From assembly GCF_000716335.1 (NCBI RefSeq), contig NZ_JOBL01000100.1, positions 57,883-121,882 on the forward strand: a stretch of 64,000 nt of DNA. The letters run 5' to 3'. The DNA is from Streptomyces sp. NRRL S-118. Lineage in GTDB: Bacteria; Actinomycetota; Actinomycetes; Streptomycetales; Streptomycetaceae. Both the position numbers and the translations under genes were made by a program. The notes beneath the pieces were generated by a model, which did not search any database, had not been told where the DNA came from, and was given only the letters and a program-made list of their open reading frames with translations. This document shows, one piece after another, positions 8,264-18,674 of the stretch. Positions within the stretch are counted from its first letter, which is position 1, and each line of letters starts with the position of its first letter.

Positions 8264-9053
8264 CGGCGAATTCGGGTCCGCGGACCAGGGCCCTGGCCCG
8301 CCGGTACATCCGCCAGCCGGCCGTCGCCGGCGAATCGGGGTAGGGCGCGGTCCGCGCGCCGCGCCCCGCCATCCACCGCTCGACGTCGGCGACGGTGTGG
8401 GATCTGCGCACGATGAGCCGCGCGATGCGGTACGGCTCGTCCGTCTCCGAGCTGAGGGCGTGCCGTACGGCGACGGCCGACGCGTACCCGGCGTCGGCCG
8501 CGGCCCGGCGCACGGCGCGGCTGTTGTAGCCGTGCGGATAGGCCAGGTGCGCCACCCGGTGCCCCAGCACGTCCTCCAGCGTGGCCTTGGCGTCGCGCAG
8601 TTCGCGGCGGAGCGCGCGCGGCGCCAGGGTGTCCAGCTGGGGGTGGGTGACGGTGTGCGCGCCGATCTCCATGCCGTACTGCTCCAGCAGGGGTGCCTGG
8701 GCGAGCGCCATCATCGGCGCGGGCGGCAGCAGGCAGTCCCGGCCGGGTGTGAGGGCCCCGGTCGTCAGGTACGCGGTGGCGGGCAGGCCGCGGGAGGCGA
8801 GCGCCTCGGCGGTCGGGCCGGGCAGGTCGGCGAAGCCGTCGTCGAAAGTGAGCACGACGGGCCGGGGCGGGAGCCCGCCCCGGCCGGCCAGGTGGCCGGC
8901 GAGCACCGAAAGCGGCACGGCGGTGCGGCCGCCGGCGACGATCGCGTCGAGCTGTGCCGCGAAGTCGCGGGGCGTGACGGTGAATTCGGCGATCCAGGGC
9001 GGCGGGTCGTCCGTCACCGCGTGGTAGAGGAGCACCGGTACGGGTGTTCTCAT
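8259..9053 (-). CDS. polysaccharide deacetylase (NodB homology domain)
   Basis: The 264-residue product has the metal-dependent carbohydrate esterase 4 motifs: LTFDDG (D71 D72), the metal-binding GAHTVTH (H133, H137) and AYPHG near 173. Family enzymes remove N- or O-acetyl groups from glycans such as chitin, poly-N-acetylglucosamine or peptidoglycan. No clear signal peptide is present (it begins MRTPVPVLLYHAVTD), so it may act on cytoplasmic intermediates or leave by another route. Its start overlaps the glycosyltransferase stop by ATGA. A repeat-rich gap of 142 bp separates it from the next gene of the strand. Confidence 0.9.
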   Translation of the reverse strand: MRTPVPVLLYHAVTDDPPPWIAEFTVTPRDFAAQLDAIVAGGRTAVPLSVLAGHLAGRGGLPPRPVVLTFDDGFADLPGPTAEALASRGLPATAYLTTGALTPGRDCLLPPAPMMALAQAPLLEQYGMEIGAHTVTHPQLDTLAPRALRRELRDAKATLEDVLGHRVAHLAYPHGYNSRAVRRAAADAGYASAVAVRHALSSETDEPYRIARLIVRRSHTVADVERWMAGRGARTAPYPDSPATAGWRMYRRARALVRGPEFAG

Positions 9054-10333
9054 CGGGTCCCACCGCCCTCGGTGCCCGGTGCGACGCCGGTGGCACGCAG
9101 CGGGGCCGGACCGCCCGGCCCGGGGCGGGCGCGCAGCCGGGCGCGGGCGCGGGCGTAGCCGATCGGTCCGTAGAGCATGCCGAGCCGCTCCAGCCGGGAC
9201 AGGCTGCGGGGCCAGGGGTGGCCCTGGGCGCCGTGTTCGCCCGGTGCGCCGGCTCCGGCGGCGCCGCGTGCGGCGGTCATCGCCCGCGCGTGGGCCAGTC
9301 CGCGCGGGAGGCGGGCGAGGAGGGCGGGCAGCAGGGCCGGGCGGCGGACGACCAGGGCGGTGAGGTACGCGGTGAGGCCGGCGCCGTACCCGTACGCCTG
9401 GCCGCGCAGGTCCTGCCAGGTCTCGCGGTGGTGGTGCCAGACGAGGGCGTCGGGCGTGTAGTGCAGCCGGTGCCCGGCGGTGAGCACGCGGACGAAGGCG
9501 TACAGGTCGTCGCCGCCCCGGGCGGGCGTCCCGGTGCCGGTGGCCGGGTCGAAGCCGCCCGCGGCGCGCAGGGCGGTGGCGCGGAAGGCCATGTTGGCGC
9601 CCGAGCCGAAGCTGCCGGCGGTGAACGGGAAGAGCGGCTCGCCGGCGGGCGGGCGGCGCGGGTCCCAGGTGCGCGGGGTGAAGCCCTTGGCGAAGCCGCC
9701 GTGGCTCTCGAGCAGGATCTGCGCCGGGGTGCGCAGCCGGGCGGGCAGGATCAGACCGGTGACGCAGCCGACGCGCGGGTCGGCGGCGAACGGCGCCGTG
9801 AGGGCGGTGAGCCAGTGCGGGTCCGCGACCACGTCGTCGTCGGTGAAGGCGAGGACCTCGCCGCCGGCGGCGGCGACGCCCCGGTTGTGGGCGGCGGCGA
9901 GCCCGGGCACGTCCTCGCGCACGTACCGGACGCCGGGGTACTCCGCCTCGATCAGCTCGCGGGTGGCCGCGGTGCGGGGGGCGTTGTCGACGACGACGAC
10001 CTCGTAGTCGGGGTGGTCCTGTGCGAGGAGCGAGTCCAGTGCCCGGGGGAGCACGCCGGCGCGCTCGCGGGTGGCGACGACGACGGACGTCCGCGGCGGG
10101 GGGCCGTACGCCACGGGCCGGGGCACCCTCCCGGCCAGCCGCTCGCGGGCGACGGCGGCGAGGGCCCGCGCGGGGTCGCCGGTGCCCGGCGGGAGGTGGG
10201 CGAGGACGGTGCCGACGGGCCGCCCCCGGAGCCGTACGAGGGCGTGGACGCGGCCGTGGGGGACGTCGTCGCAGCGGAACGACAGGACCGTCCCGTCGAG
10301 TGCGAGGTCGAGGTCGGCGACGGCGATGGGCAT
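9050..10333 (-). CDS. family 2 glycosyltransferase
   Basis: The 427-residue protein has an N-terminal extension of about 100 residues, then a GT-A domain beginning TSVVVATRERAGVLPRALDSLL. It has the nucleotide-sugar region VVVDNAP, the metal-binding FTDDDV, and the acceptor region GGDDLYAFVRVL, in GT2 order. It should transfer a sugar from a nucleotide donor to a growing lipid-linked or polymer chain at the cytoplasmic face. The ATG at 10333 has GGAGG 8 nt upstream and lies 13 nt after the acyltransferase-like gene. It is coupled to the deacetylase by an ATGA overlap. Donor and linkage cannot be read from the sequence. Confidence 0.9.
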   Translation of the reverse strand: MPIAVADLDLALDGTVLSFRCDDVPHGRVHALVRLRGRPVGTVLAHLPPGTGDPARALAAVARERLAGRVPRPVAYGPPPRTSVVVATRERAGVLPRALDSLLAQDHPDYEVVVVDNAPRTAATRELIEAEYPGVRYVREDVPGLAAAHNRGVAAAGGEVLAFTDDDVVADPHWLTALTAPFAADPRVGCVTGLILPARLRTPAQILLESHGGFAKGFTPRTWDPRRPPAGEPLFPFTAGSFGSGANMAFRATALRAAGGFDPATGTGTPARGGDDLYAFVRVLTAGHRLHYTPDALVWHHHRETWQDLRGQAYGYGAGLTAYLTALVVRRPALLPALLARLPRGLAHARAMTAARGAAGAGAPGEHGAQGHPWPRSLSRLERLGMLYGPIGYARARARLRARPGPGGPAPLRATGVAPGTEGGGTR

Positions 10334-10346
10334 GAGGGGGCCTCCT

Positions 10347-11453
10347 TCAGCGGCCGTGGCGCAGGCGGCCGACCTGGTTGAGGGTCTGCTGCGCGAGCCC
10401 CGCCAGCCGGGGGCGGCTGCGGACGAAGCTGTGGGCACGCCGCACGGGTGCGCGGCCGATCCAGTGCAGGCCCGCGCGCACGCCGGGGCGCACGCAGGAG
10501 CCCTCGTACACGCGCAGGTCGCCGGTCTTCAGGGCCTCCTTGTACTCGGCGCCGCCGCGCCCGAGGTCGAGCATCCCGATGCCGGCCGCGGCCGCCGCCT
10601 CGGCCATGCGCAGGTGGAGGACCAGGCCCGGTGAGTACTTGGCGAAGGCCGGGTCGTACGCGGGGAACCAGCAGGACAGGACGGTGCGGGAGCGCAGCCC
10701 GAAGTGTGCGGCGGCGGGCCGCCCGCCGGCGTACAGCACGGACAGGACACCGGAGCAGCCGGGCGCGCGGGTGGTGTGCAGGTCGCGGACCAGCGCGCTG
10801 ATCCACGCCTGGGCGAACCGGTCGCGGCGGCCGGTGCGGCGGTACTGGGCGGACTTCCAGGCCATGAGGGTGCGCAGGGCGGCCGGGTCGTGGTCGTCGA
10901 ACACGAAGCGGAGCTCCCCGGCCTGCCGGGCGAGGCGCCGCTCCTTGGCGCGGGTGGTCCGCAGGAACTTGGGCGACCGCTCGCGCAGTGCGTGCTCGTA
11001 CGCGGCCCAGCCCTCGCCGACGTCGATGACGGGCGAGGGGAACTCCTCGGCGGCGTGCGGGACGAAGACGCCCTGCCCGGCTTCGAGGTTGTCGAACTCC
11101 CAGGCGGCCAGCCCGCAGCCGCGCAGCACCTCCCGTGCGCCCACCCGCAGCCCGGCCCGGAACACCCCGCCCTGGCTGTCGGAGACGCCGAGCCCGATGG
11201 CCCGCCCGTGCCCGAGGGCGCTCCTCTCGTGGGGGAAGAAGCCGACCGGCTCGCCGTCCTCGGTCAGCACACCGACCCGGGCCGCGGCGGGCCGCGCCCG
11301 GCCGACCGCGAGGGTGAACTCCGGTTCCATGAAGGGATGGGCGGGCGCGCCGGACTTGGCGCGCAGTTCACGCCACGCTTCGAGGTCCCCGGTGCGGAGC
11401 TCTTCCGGCCTCATGACATGGATGCGGACAGCCTGTTTCCGTGCAGCGCTCAA
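10347..11453 (-). CDS. GNAT/CelD-BcsL-like acyltransferase
   Basis: The 368-residue protein resembles the CelD/BcsL and FemAB-like acetyltransferase_6 group. Its second half contains YAGGRPAAAHFGLRSRTVLSCWFPAYDPAFAKYSPGLVL in pieces typical of that fold, with a C-terminal DLGRGGAEYKEALK segment. Relatives acylate or aminoacylate glycans or lipid-linked precursors. The start is uncertain: a TTG at 11453 has GGGGGG 6 nt upstream, while ATG 11414 lies inside the reading frame without a clear site. It is the first gene of the minus-strand polysaccharide operon, followed after 13 nt by the glycosyltransferase. Confidence 0.75.
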   Translation of the reverse strand: MSAARKQAVRIHVMRPEELRTGDLEAWRELRAKSGAPAHPFMEPEFTLAVGRARPAAARVGVLTEDGEPVGFFPHERSALGHGRAIGLGVSDSQGGVFRAGLRVGAREVLRGCGLAAWEFDNLEAGQGVFVPHAAEEFPSPVIDVGEGWAAYEHALRERSPKFLRTTRAKERRLARQAGELRFVFDDHDPAALRTLMAWKSAQYRRTGRRDRFAQAWISALVRDLHTTRAPGCSGVLSVLYAGGRPAAAHFGLRSRTVLSCWFPAYDPAFAKYSPGLVLHLRMAEAAAAAGIGMLDLGRGGAEYKEALKTGDLRVYEGSCVRPGVRAGLHWIGRAPVRRAHSFVRSRPRLAGLAQQTLNQVGRLRHGR

Positions 11454-11660
11454 CTCCGACCCCCCGGCCCCCGGTCCCCCGGTCTCCCCCTGAGCCTTGC
11501 CGGTACGAGACGCTACCGGCCCGCTTCCCTCCGGGACAGGGGCATTCGCCCATCTTGTGACCGATCCGTGAAGGAGTGTGACGGGTGGGGAGAAAGTGCC
11601 CGGAGGGACGGGGTGAGCGGGGGGAAACGCGACGCCGGGACGTCGTGTGGCGCGGCCGGG

Positions 11661-12908
11661 TCAGAGCGCGCGCTCGCCCCGGCGCCAGACGGCCTTCACC
11701 AGCGGAACGCCCGGGCGGTAGGCCAGGTGCACGTGTGAGGGGGCGTCCAGGAGGGTGAGGTCGGCGCGGGAGCCGGGGGTGAGGCGGCCGACGTCGGTGC
11801 GCCGCAGGGCCGCGGCGCCGCCGGCCGTGGCGGACCACAGCGCCTCGTCGGGGGTCATGCGCATGTCCCGTACGGCCAGCGCGATGCAGAACGGCATCGA
11901 GGAGGTGAACGACGAGCCCGGGTTGCAGTCCGTCGAGAGGGCCACGGTCACGCCCGCGTCGAGGAGGCGGCGGGCGTCCGGCCACTCGGCGCGGGTGGAG
12001 AACTCGGCGCCGGGGAGCAGGGTGGCGACCGTGCTGCCGCTCGCGAGCGCGTCGACGTCCTGCTGCGTGAGGTGGGTGCAGTGGTCGGCGGAGGCCGCGT
12101 CGAGCTCGACGGCGAGCTGGACGCCGGGGCCGTACGAGAGCTGGTTGGCGTGGATGCGCGGGTGCAGGCCGCGGGCCTTGCCGGCGGTGAGGATCGCCCG
12201 GGCCTGGTCGCCGTCGAAGGCGCCCTTCTCGCAGAACACGTCGATCCAGCGGGCGTGCGGGGCGCAGGCGTCCAGCATCGGGCCGGTGACGAGGTCGACG
12301 TAGCCGGCCGGGTCGTCGGCGTGGTCGGGGGGGACGATGTGCGCGCCGAGGTAGGTGACCTCGTCGGTGTGGCGGGCGGCGAGGCGCAGGGCGCGGGCCT
12401 CGTCCTCGACGGTGAGGCCGTATCCGGACTTGGTCTCGAAGGTGGTCGTGCCCTGGTGGAGGGCCTCGCGCAGGTAGCGGGTGACGTTGGCCTCGAGCTC
12501 CTCGTCGGTCGCGGCGCGGGTGGCGGCGACGGTGGTGCGGATGCCGCCGGCGGCGTACGGCTGCCCGGACATGCGGGCGTTGAACTCGGCGGTGCGGTCG
12601 CCCGCGAAGACGAGGTGGGAGTGGGAGTCGACGAAGCCGGGGATCACGGCCCGGCCGCCGGCGTCGACCCGGTTGTCAGTGGCGGGTGCTTTGCTGGTTT
12701 CACCGACCCAGGCGATGCGGTCGCCGTCGATGACGACGGCCGCGTCCTGGATCAGGCCGAGGGGGGATCCGTCACCGAGGGAGGGGTCGTTGGTGACCAG
12801 GCTGGCGATGTTGGTGATGGCGGTGGCCGTCGCCGCGACGGCGCTGTTCGTCGTGGCGGGGGCCGGCGTCGCCGGGGGGATGTTCGTGGTCTCGGGACCG
12901 CTGCTCAT
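11661..12908 (-). CDS. hutI: imidazolonepropionase HutI
   Basis: The 415-residue amidohydrolase-superfamily protein opens imidazolone-5-propionate to N-formimino-L-glutamate, the third step of histidine breakdown. Visible landmarks are [16 protein letters not shown] (metal-binding H-x-H), [11 protein letters not shown], the HIHANQLS strand with metal-ligand histidine, SADHCTHL, and the catalytic/metal Asp in [11 protein letters not shown]. The first about 35 residues are Ala/Thr-rich and probably flexible. ATG 12908 is preceded by AAGGAG at some distance. It is the last gene of the hut operon, separated from hutF by a 71-nt gap with a strong hairpin. Confidence 0.95.
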   Translation of the reverse strand: MSSGPETTNIPPATPAPATTNSAVAATATAITNIASLVTNDPSLGDGSPLGLIQDAAVVIDGDRIAWVGETSKAPATDNRVDAGGRAVIPGFVDSHSHLVFAGDRTAEFNARMSGQPYAAGGIRTTVAATRAATDEELEANVTRYLREALHQGTTTFETKSGYGLTVEDEARALRLAARHTDEVTYLGAHIVPPDHADDPAGYVDLVTGPMLDACAPHARWIDVFCEKGAFDGDQARAILTAGKARGLHPRIHANQLSYGPGVQLAVELDAASADHCTHLTQQDVDALASGSTVATLLPGAEFSTRAEWPDARRLLDAGVTVALSTDCNPGSSFTSSMPFCIALAVRDMRMTPDEALWSATAGGAAALRRTDVGRLTPGSRADLTLLDAPSHVHLAYRPGVPLVKAVWRRGERAL

Positions 12909-12936
12909 GATGAGGGGTGTCTCCTTCAGCCGTGGG

Positions 12937-12967
12937 GGCCGTACCGGTCGTCCCGGCCGGTACGGCC
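12937..12967 (-). other. intercistronic hairpin between hutF and hutI
   Basis: GGCCGTACCGG (12937-12947) and CCGGTACGGCC (12957-12967) are perfect 11-bp arms with a 9-nt loop, in the 71-nt gap just upstream of the hutI ribosome site on the minus strand. It could be an RNA-processing or stability element that sets hutI levels relative to hutF. No U-tract follows, so it need not terminate. Confidence 0.5.
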
Positions 12968-12979
12968 GTTTCGACCGGT

Positions 12980-14326
12980 TCAGCCGTTCCGGTCGTGCAG
13001 TGCGGCGATCGCGTCCGTCAGAGCTCGCGGGACGTCCGGGATCCCCGTGTGGGCTCCGTCCCGCACGACGTGGCGACCACCCACGACCGTATGGCGCACG
13101 TCCGCTGCCGACGCGGCGAATACCGCTGTCTCGGCGGCCAGACGAGGTACCGGTCCCGCTGTCCTGACCGAGTCGAGCGCGATCGTCGTGAAGTCGGCGA
13201 GCGCGCCCGCCTCCAGGCGGCCCGCGCCGGCCCATCCGAGGGCCGCGTGGCCGTCGGCGGTGGCGGCGCGCAGCAGCGCCGCGGCGGTCCAGTGGCCGCG
13301 GGTGCGGGTGCGCAGCCGTTCGTCGAGCTCCATGGCCCGCGCCTCTTCCAGCAGGTCGATGACGGCGTGGCTGTCGCTGCCCAGCGACAGCGGGGAGCCG
13401 GCCCGCTGGAGGTCGGCGGCCGGGCCGATGCCGTCGGCGAGGTCCCGCTCGGTCGTCGGGCACATGCAGGTCCCGGTGCCGGAGCCGCCGAGCAGGGCGA
13501 TGTCCTCGTCGGTGAGGTGCGTGTTGTGGACGCCGGTGGTGTGCGCGCCGAGCACGCCGTGGTCGGCGAGCAGGCGCGTGGGGGTGCAGCCGTGTGCCGC
13601 GAGGCACGCCTCGTTCTCCGCCGTCTGCTCGGAGAGGTGGACGTGCAGCGGGGCGCGGCGGGCGGCGGCCCATTCGGCGACGGTGGACAGCTGCGCCGCC
13701 GGGACCGCGCGCACCGAGTGCACGGCGGCGCCGATGCGGACGCCGTCCCGCTCCTTCAGCAGCGAGGCGCGTTCCGCCCACGCCTCGGCCGTGCCGTCGG
13801 AGAACCGCGTCTGGTGCCGGTTCGGCGGCTGGCCGAACCCGGCCGACAGGTACGCCGTGTCGAGCAGCGTGATGCGGATGCCCGCCTCGCCGGCGGCCGC
13901 GATGAGCGCCTCGCCCATGGCGTTGGGGTCGGCGTACGGAGTGCCGCCGGGCGCGTGGTGGAGGTAGTGGAACTCGCCGACGGCCGTGATGCCGGCCAGG
14001 GCCATCTCGGCGTACACGGCGCGGGCGAGGGCGTGGTACGTGTCGGGCGTCAGCCGGGACGCGACCTGGTACATGACCTCGCGCCACGTCCAGAAGGTGC
14101 CGCTGCCGACCTGGACCGTGCCGCGCAGGGCCCGGTGGAAGGCGTGGCTGTGGGCGTTCGCCAGGCCCGGGACGGTGAGGCCCCGCAGGACGGCCGCGCC
14201 GGGTGGCGGGGCGCCGGTGCCGGTGCGGACGGCGGTGATGCGGCCGTCGGACACCTCCAGGGCGACGCCCGGCTCGACGTGGCTGCCGAGCCAGGCGTGC
14301 TCCAGCCAGTACGTGGTCACCCGCAT
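12980..14326 (-). CDS. hutF: formimidoylglutamate deiminase HutF
   Basis: The 448-residue amidohydrolase converts N-formimino-L-glutamate to N-formyl-L-glutamate with release of ammonia. It shows [17 protein letters not shown] (metal-binding H-x-H with the HutF-style AFHRA extension), [26 protein letters not shown] and LGSDSHA with the catalytic aspartate. Length is typical for the family. The start overlaps the upstream amidohydrolase gene by 10 nt, so translation is likely coupled. With hutU and hutI it defines the five-step (formylglutamate) histidine pathway rather than the HutG formiminoglutamase route. Confidence 0.93.
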   Translation of the reverse strand: MRVTTYWLEHAWLGSHVEPGVALEVSDGRITAVRTGTGAPPPGAAVLRGLTVPGLANAHSHAFHRALRGTVQVGSGTFWTWREVMYQVASRLTPDTYHALARAVYAEMALAGITAVGEFHYLHHAPGGTPYADPNAMGEALIAAAGEAGIRITLLDTAYLSAGFGQPPNRHQTRFSDGTAEAWAERASLLKERDGVRIGAAVHSVRAVPAAQLSTVAEWAAARRAPLHVHLSEQTAENEACLAAHGCTPTRLLADHGVLGAHTTGVHNTHLTDEDIALLGGSGTGTCMCPTTERDLADGIGPAADLQRAGSPLSLGSDSHAVIDLLEEARAMELDERLRTRTRGHWTAAALLRAATADGHAALGWAGAGRLEAGALADFTTIALDSVRTAGPVPRLAAETAVFAASAADVRHTVVGGRHVVRDGAHTGIPDVPRALTDAIAALHDRNG

Positions 14327-15518
14327 GCCAGGCCCTCCAGTACGTCGGCGAGGGCGTGCACGCCGGCGACGCAGTCGTCCTCGGCGGCGTACTCGGCCGG
14401 CGAGTGGGAGACGCCCGTGGGGTTGCGCACGAACAGCATGGCGGTGGGGACGGCCGCGGACAGGATGCCCGCGTCGTGCCCGGCACCGGTGCCGAGGACC
14501 GGCACCTGCCCGCCGAGGATCTTGCCCAGCTCGTCGCGCAGCGCGTGCTCGAACTCGACGACCGGCGTGAAGGACTCGCGGACGACGGCGAGGTCGATGC
14601 CCTGGCGCTCGGCGGCCGCGCGGGCGGCGGCCTCGATCGCCTCGGTCACGGTGTCGAGCGTCGCCTGGTCGGTGGCGCGCGAGTCCAGCCAGCCGCGCAC
14701 GAGCGACGGGATGGCGTTGACGCCGTTCGGCTCGACGGAGATCTTGCCGAAGGTGGCCACCGCGCCCGCCAGCTCGGCCTCCCGGCGGGCGGCGAGGACG
14801 GTCTCGGCGTACGTGAGCATCGGGTCGCGCCGGTCGGCCAGCCGGGTGGTGCCGGCGTGGTTGGCCTCGCCGTGGAAGTCGTACCGCCAGCGGCCGTGCG
14901 GCCAGATCGCGGAGGCGATGCCGACGGCGTCCCCGGTCAGGTCGAGGGCGCGGCCCTGCTCGACGTGGAGTTCGACGAACGCGCCGATACGGGCGAGCCG
15001 CTCCGGGTCCGGCCCGATGGCGTCGGGGTCGAACCCGGCCGCCTCCATGGCCTGCGGCAGCGTCACGCCGTCGCCGTCGCGCAGCCGGTGCGCCGCCTCC
15101 TTCGTCAGCTGCCCGGCCGTGAGCCGGGAGCCGACGCAGGCGAGGCCGAAGCGGGCGCCTTCCTCGTCACCGAAGTTGGTGATGGCGAGCGGCTGGCGGA
15201 ACTCCGCTCCCCGGGCGCGGAGTTCGTCGAGGGCCGCGAAGGCGGAGACGACACCGAGCGGGCCGTCGAAGGCGCCGCCGTCGGGGACGGAGTCCAGGTG
15301 CGAGCCGGTGACCACGGCGCCCTCGCCGAGGGGGTCGCCGAGCCAGGCCCACTGGTTGCCGTTGCGGTCGGTCTCGTACGTGAGGCCGCGGGACTCCGCC
15401 TGGTCCCGGAACCAGGCGCGGCAGTCGGCGTCGGCGCCGGTCCAGGCGTAGCGGCGGTAGCCGCCGCTACCGGTGTCACGGCCGATGGGCGCGAGGTCGG
15501 CCCACATGGCGTGGAACG

Positions 15519-15522
<4 letters not shown>
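14317..15522 (-). CDS. M20-family amidohydrolase of the hut operon (allantoate amidohydrolase/hydantoinase-like)
   Basis: The 401-residue enzyme belongs to the M20/HyuC group of zinc amidases. It shows [19 protein letters not shown] (metal ligands His and Asp), [10 protein letters not shown] (catalytic Glu-Glu), [10 protein letters not shown] (His ligand) and the C-terminal GAGHDAG (His). Relatives hydrolyse allantoate or N-carbamoyl amino acids. Here it sits between hutU and hutF with GTGA and 10-nt overlaps, so its likely substrate is N-formyl-L-glutamate, the HutF product; that is inference. The GTG at 15522 has a GAGGGTG site upstream. Confidence 0.82.
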
Positions 15523-17183
<1,661 letters not shown>

Positions 17184-17227
17184 GGGGATGCCTCCTCGGT
17201 GGGGGTGCGGATGCCGTGCGCATGCCG

Positions 17228-17257
17228 ATTGCAGATCGAGCTATTCACATCTTGTCG
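17228..17257 (-). promoter_or_regulatory. putative hutU promoter
   Basis: Reading on the minus strand, CGACAA (17252-17257) and TGCAAT (17228-17233) are separated by 18 nt and end about 45 nt before the hutU ATG. They resemble a housekeeping -35/-10 pair. The -35 lies inside the inverted repeat at 17241-17267, which would suit repression. Confidence 0.4.
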
Positions 17258-17267
17258 CGATGAATAG
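17241..17267. promoter_or_regulatory. candidate hut operator (inverted repeat CTATTCA / TGAATAG)
   Basis: CTATTCA (17241-17247) and TGAATAG (17261-17267) are perfect inverted half-sites 13 nt apart in the divergent region between hutU and the decarboxylase gene. A second interleaved repeat, ACATCT (17247-17252) with AGATGT (17266-17271), overlaps it. The same two half-sites occur 14 nt apart inside the perfect palindrome before the MurR/RpiR regulator gene at 24302. A shared regulator is inferred. Confidence 0.55.
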
Positions 17268-17316
17268 ATGTAGTCAACGGCTGCGGTGGCGGACACCGGG
17301 TGATTGGCTGGGGGGC

Positions 17317-18636
17317 ATGGCTCCCCACCGCCGCGATCAGGCCGTACGAGCAGCCGTCGACCAAGCCCTCCTCACCCCGGCCGCACCCGTGGCCGCCCTC
17401 CTCGACCTCGCCGGCGTCCGCGCCTCCGCCGCCGCTCTGCGCGCGGCCTTCGCCGGCGTCACCGACGCGCCGGTCCTGCACGCCTTCGCCGTCAAGGCAT
17501 GCCCCCTCGTCCCCGTGCTGCGCCTGCTGCACGAGGAGGGGCTCGGCGCCGAGGTGGCCAGCCCCGGCGAGCTGGCCCTGGCCCGCGCCGCCGGCGTCGA
17601 CCCGGCGCGGATCGTCCTCGACTCCCCCGCCAAGACACCCGCCGAGCTGCGCGAGGCGCTGGCCCTCGGGATCGCCGTGAACGCCGACAACCCGCAGGAG
17701 CTGGCCCGCCTCGACACGCTCGTCGCGCAGACGCCCGCCCGCTCCCCGCTCGGGCTGCGCGTCAACCCGCAGATCGGCGGCGGCACCATCGACGCCCTGT
17801 CCACCGCCACCACCACGTCCAAGTTCGGCATCGCGCTGCGCGACGAGGGCGCCCGCGCCCGGGTCGTGCGGGCCTTCCTCGACCGGCCCTGGCTGACCCG
17901 GCTGCACACCCACTCCGGCTCCCAGGGCATGCCGCTGTCCCTGCTCGTCGCCGGTGTCCGGGAGGCGTACGAACTGGCCGAGGAGATCAACGCGGCCGCC
18001 GGGCGCCGCCAGGTCGACACCCTCGACATCGGCGGCGGTCTCCCGGTGAACTTCGCCTCCGACGAGGACACCCCCACCTTTGCCGAGTACGCCCGGCTCC
18101 TGGCCGCCGAGGTGCCGGGCCTGTTCGACGGGCGCTACGGCCTGGTCACCGAGTTCGGCCGGTCGCTGCTGGCCCGGCACGGCACGGTCCTCGCCCGCGT
18201 GGAGTACACCAAGACCTCCGGCTCCCGCCCCATCGCCATCACGCACGCGGGCGTCCAGGTCGCCACCCGCACCGTCTACGACCCGGCCTCCTGGCCGCTG
18301 CGGATCGCCGCGTACGACGCCGCGGGCGAGCCGAGGACCGGCCCGGCCGTCGACCAGGACGTGGCGGGGCCGGCCTGCTTCGCGGGTGACCTGCTCGCCG
18401 TGAAGCGCCCCCTCCCCCTGCTGGAGCCGGGCGACGTGGTCGCGGCGCTGGACACCGGCGCGTACTACTTCGCGCACCACTACGCGTACAACTCCCTGAC
18501 CCGCCCCGGCGTGTACGGCTTCACCGTCCGCGAGGACGGGTCGGTGCGCTTCGCGACCGTGCGCGAACCGCAGACCGTGGCCGAGATCGTCGCCGAGGCA
18601 GGTGGCGGACACCCGGACGTACTACTCCGCGGCTGA
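17317..18636 (+). CDS. fold-type III PLP-dependent decarboxylase (ornithine/diaminopimelate decarboxylase family)
   Basis: The 439-residue protein has an alanine-racemase-fold barrel. The Schiff-base lysine lies in HAFAVKACP (about residue 61), followed by GLGAEVASPGEL, HTHSGSQG, GGGLPVNF and the C-terminal interface Cys in GPACFAGDLL, then LDTGAYYF. Family members decarboxylate ornithine, arginine, lysine or meso-diaminopimelate; the substrate is not readable. ATG 17317 follows GGGGGG closely. It is divergent from the hut operon across the candidate operator and lies 38 nt before an APC permease, so uptake and decarboxylation of an amino acid under hut-type control is an inference. Confidence 0.85.
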   Translation: MAPHRRDQAVRAAVDQALLTPAAPVAALLDLAGVRASAAALRAAFAGVTDAPVLHAFAVKACPLVPVLRLLHEEGLGAEVASPGELALARAAGVDPARIVLDSPAKTPAELREALALGIAVNADNPQELARLDTLVAQTPARSPLGLRVNPQIGGGTIDALSTATTTSKFGIALRDEGARARVVRAFLDRPWLTRLHTHSGSQGMPLSLLVAGVREAYELAEEINAAAGRRQVDTLDIGGGLPVNFASDEDTPTFAEYARLLAAEVPGLFDGRYGLVTEFGRSLLARHGTVLARVEYTKTSGSRPIAITHAGVQVATRTVYDPASWPLRIAAYDAAGEPRTGPAVDQDVAGPACFAGDLLAVKRPLPLLEPGDVVAALDTGAYYFAHHYAYNSLTRPGVYGFTVREDGSVRFATVREPQTVAEIVAEAGGGHPDVLLRG

Positions 18637-18674
18637 CCGGGAATCAGCCGCACCCCGGAGGGCAGAAGTCCCGC

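Noticed and set aside
11661..14486. One reading frame joining hutI and the region upstream through hutF
   Set aside because: The frame is open by chance. Two full proteins with independent starts and family motifs (HutI and HutF) explain it.
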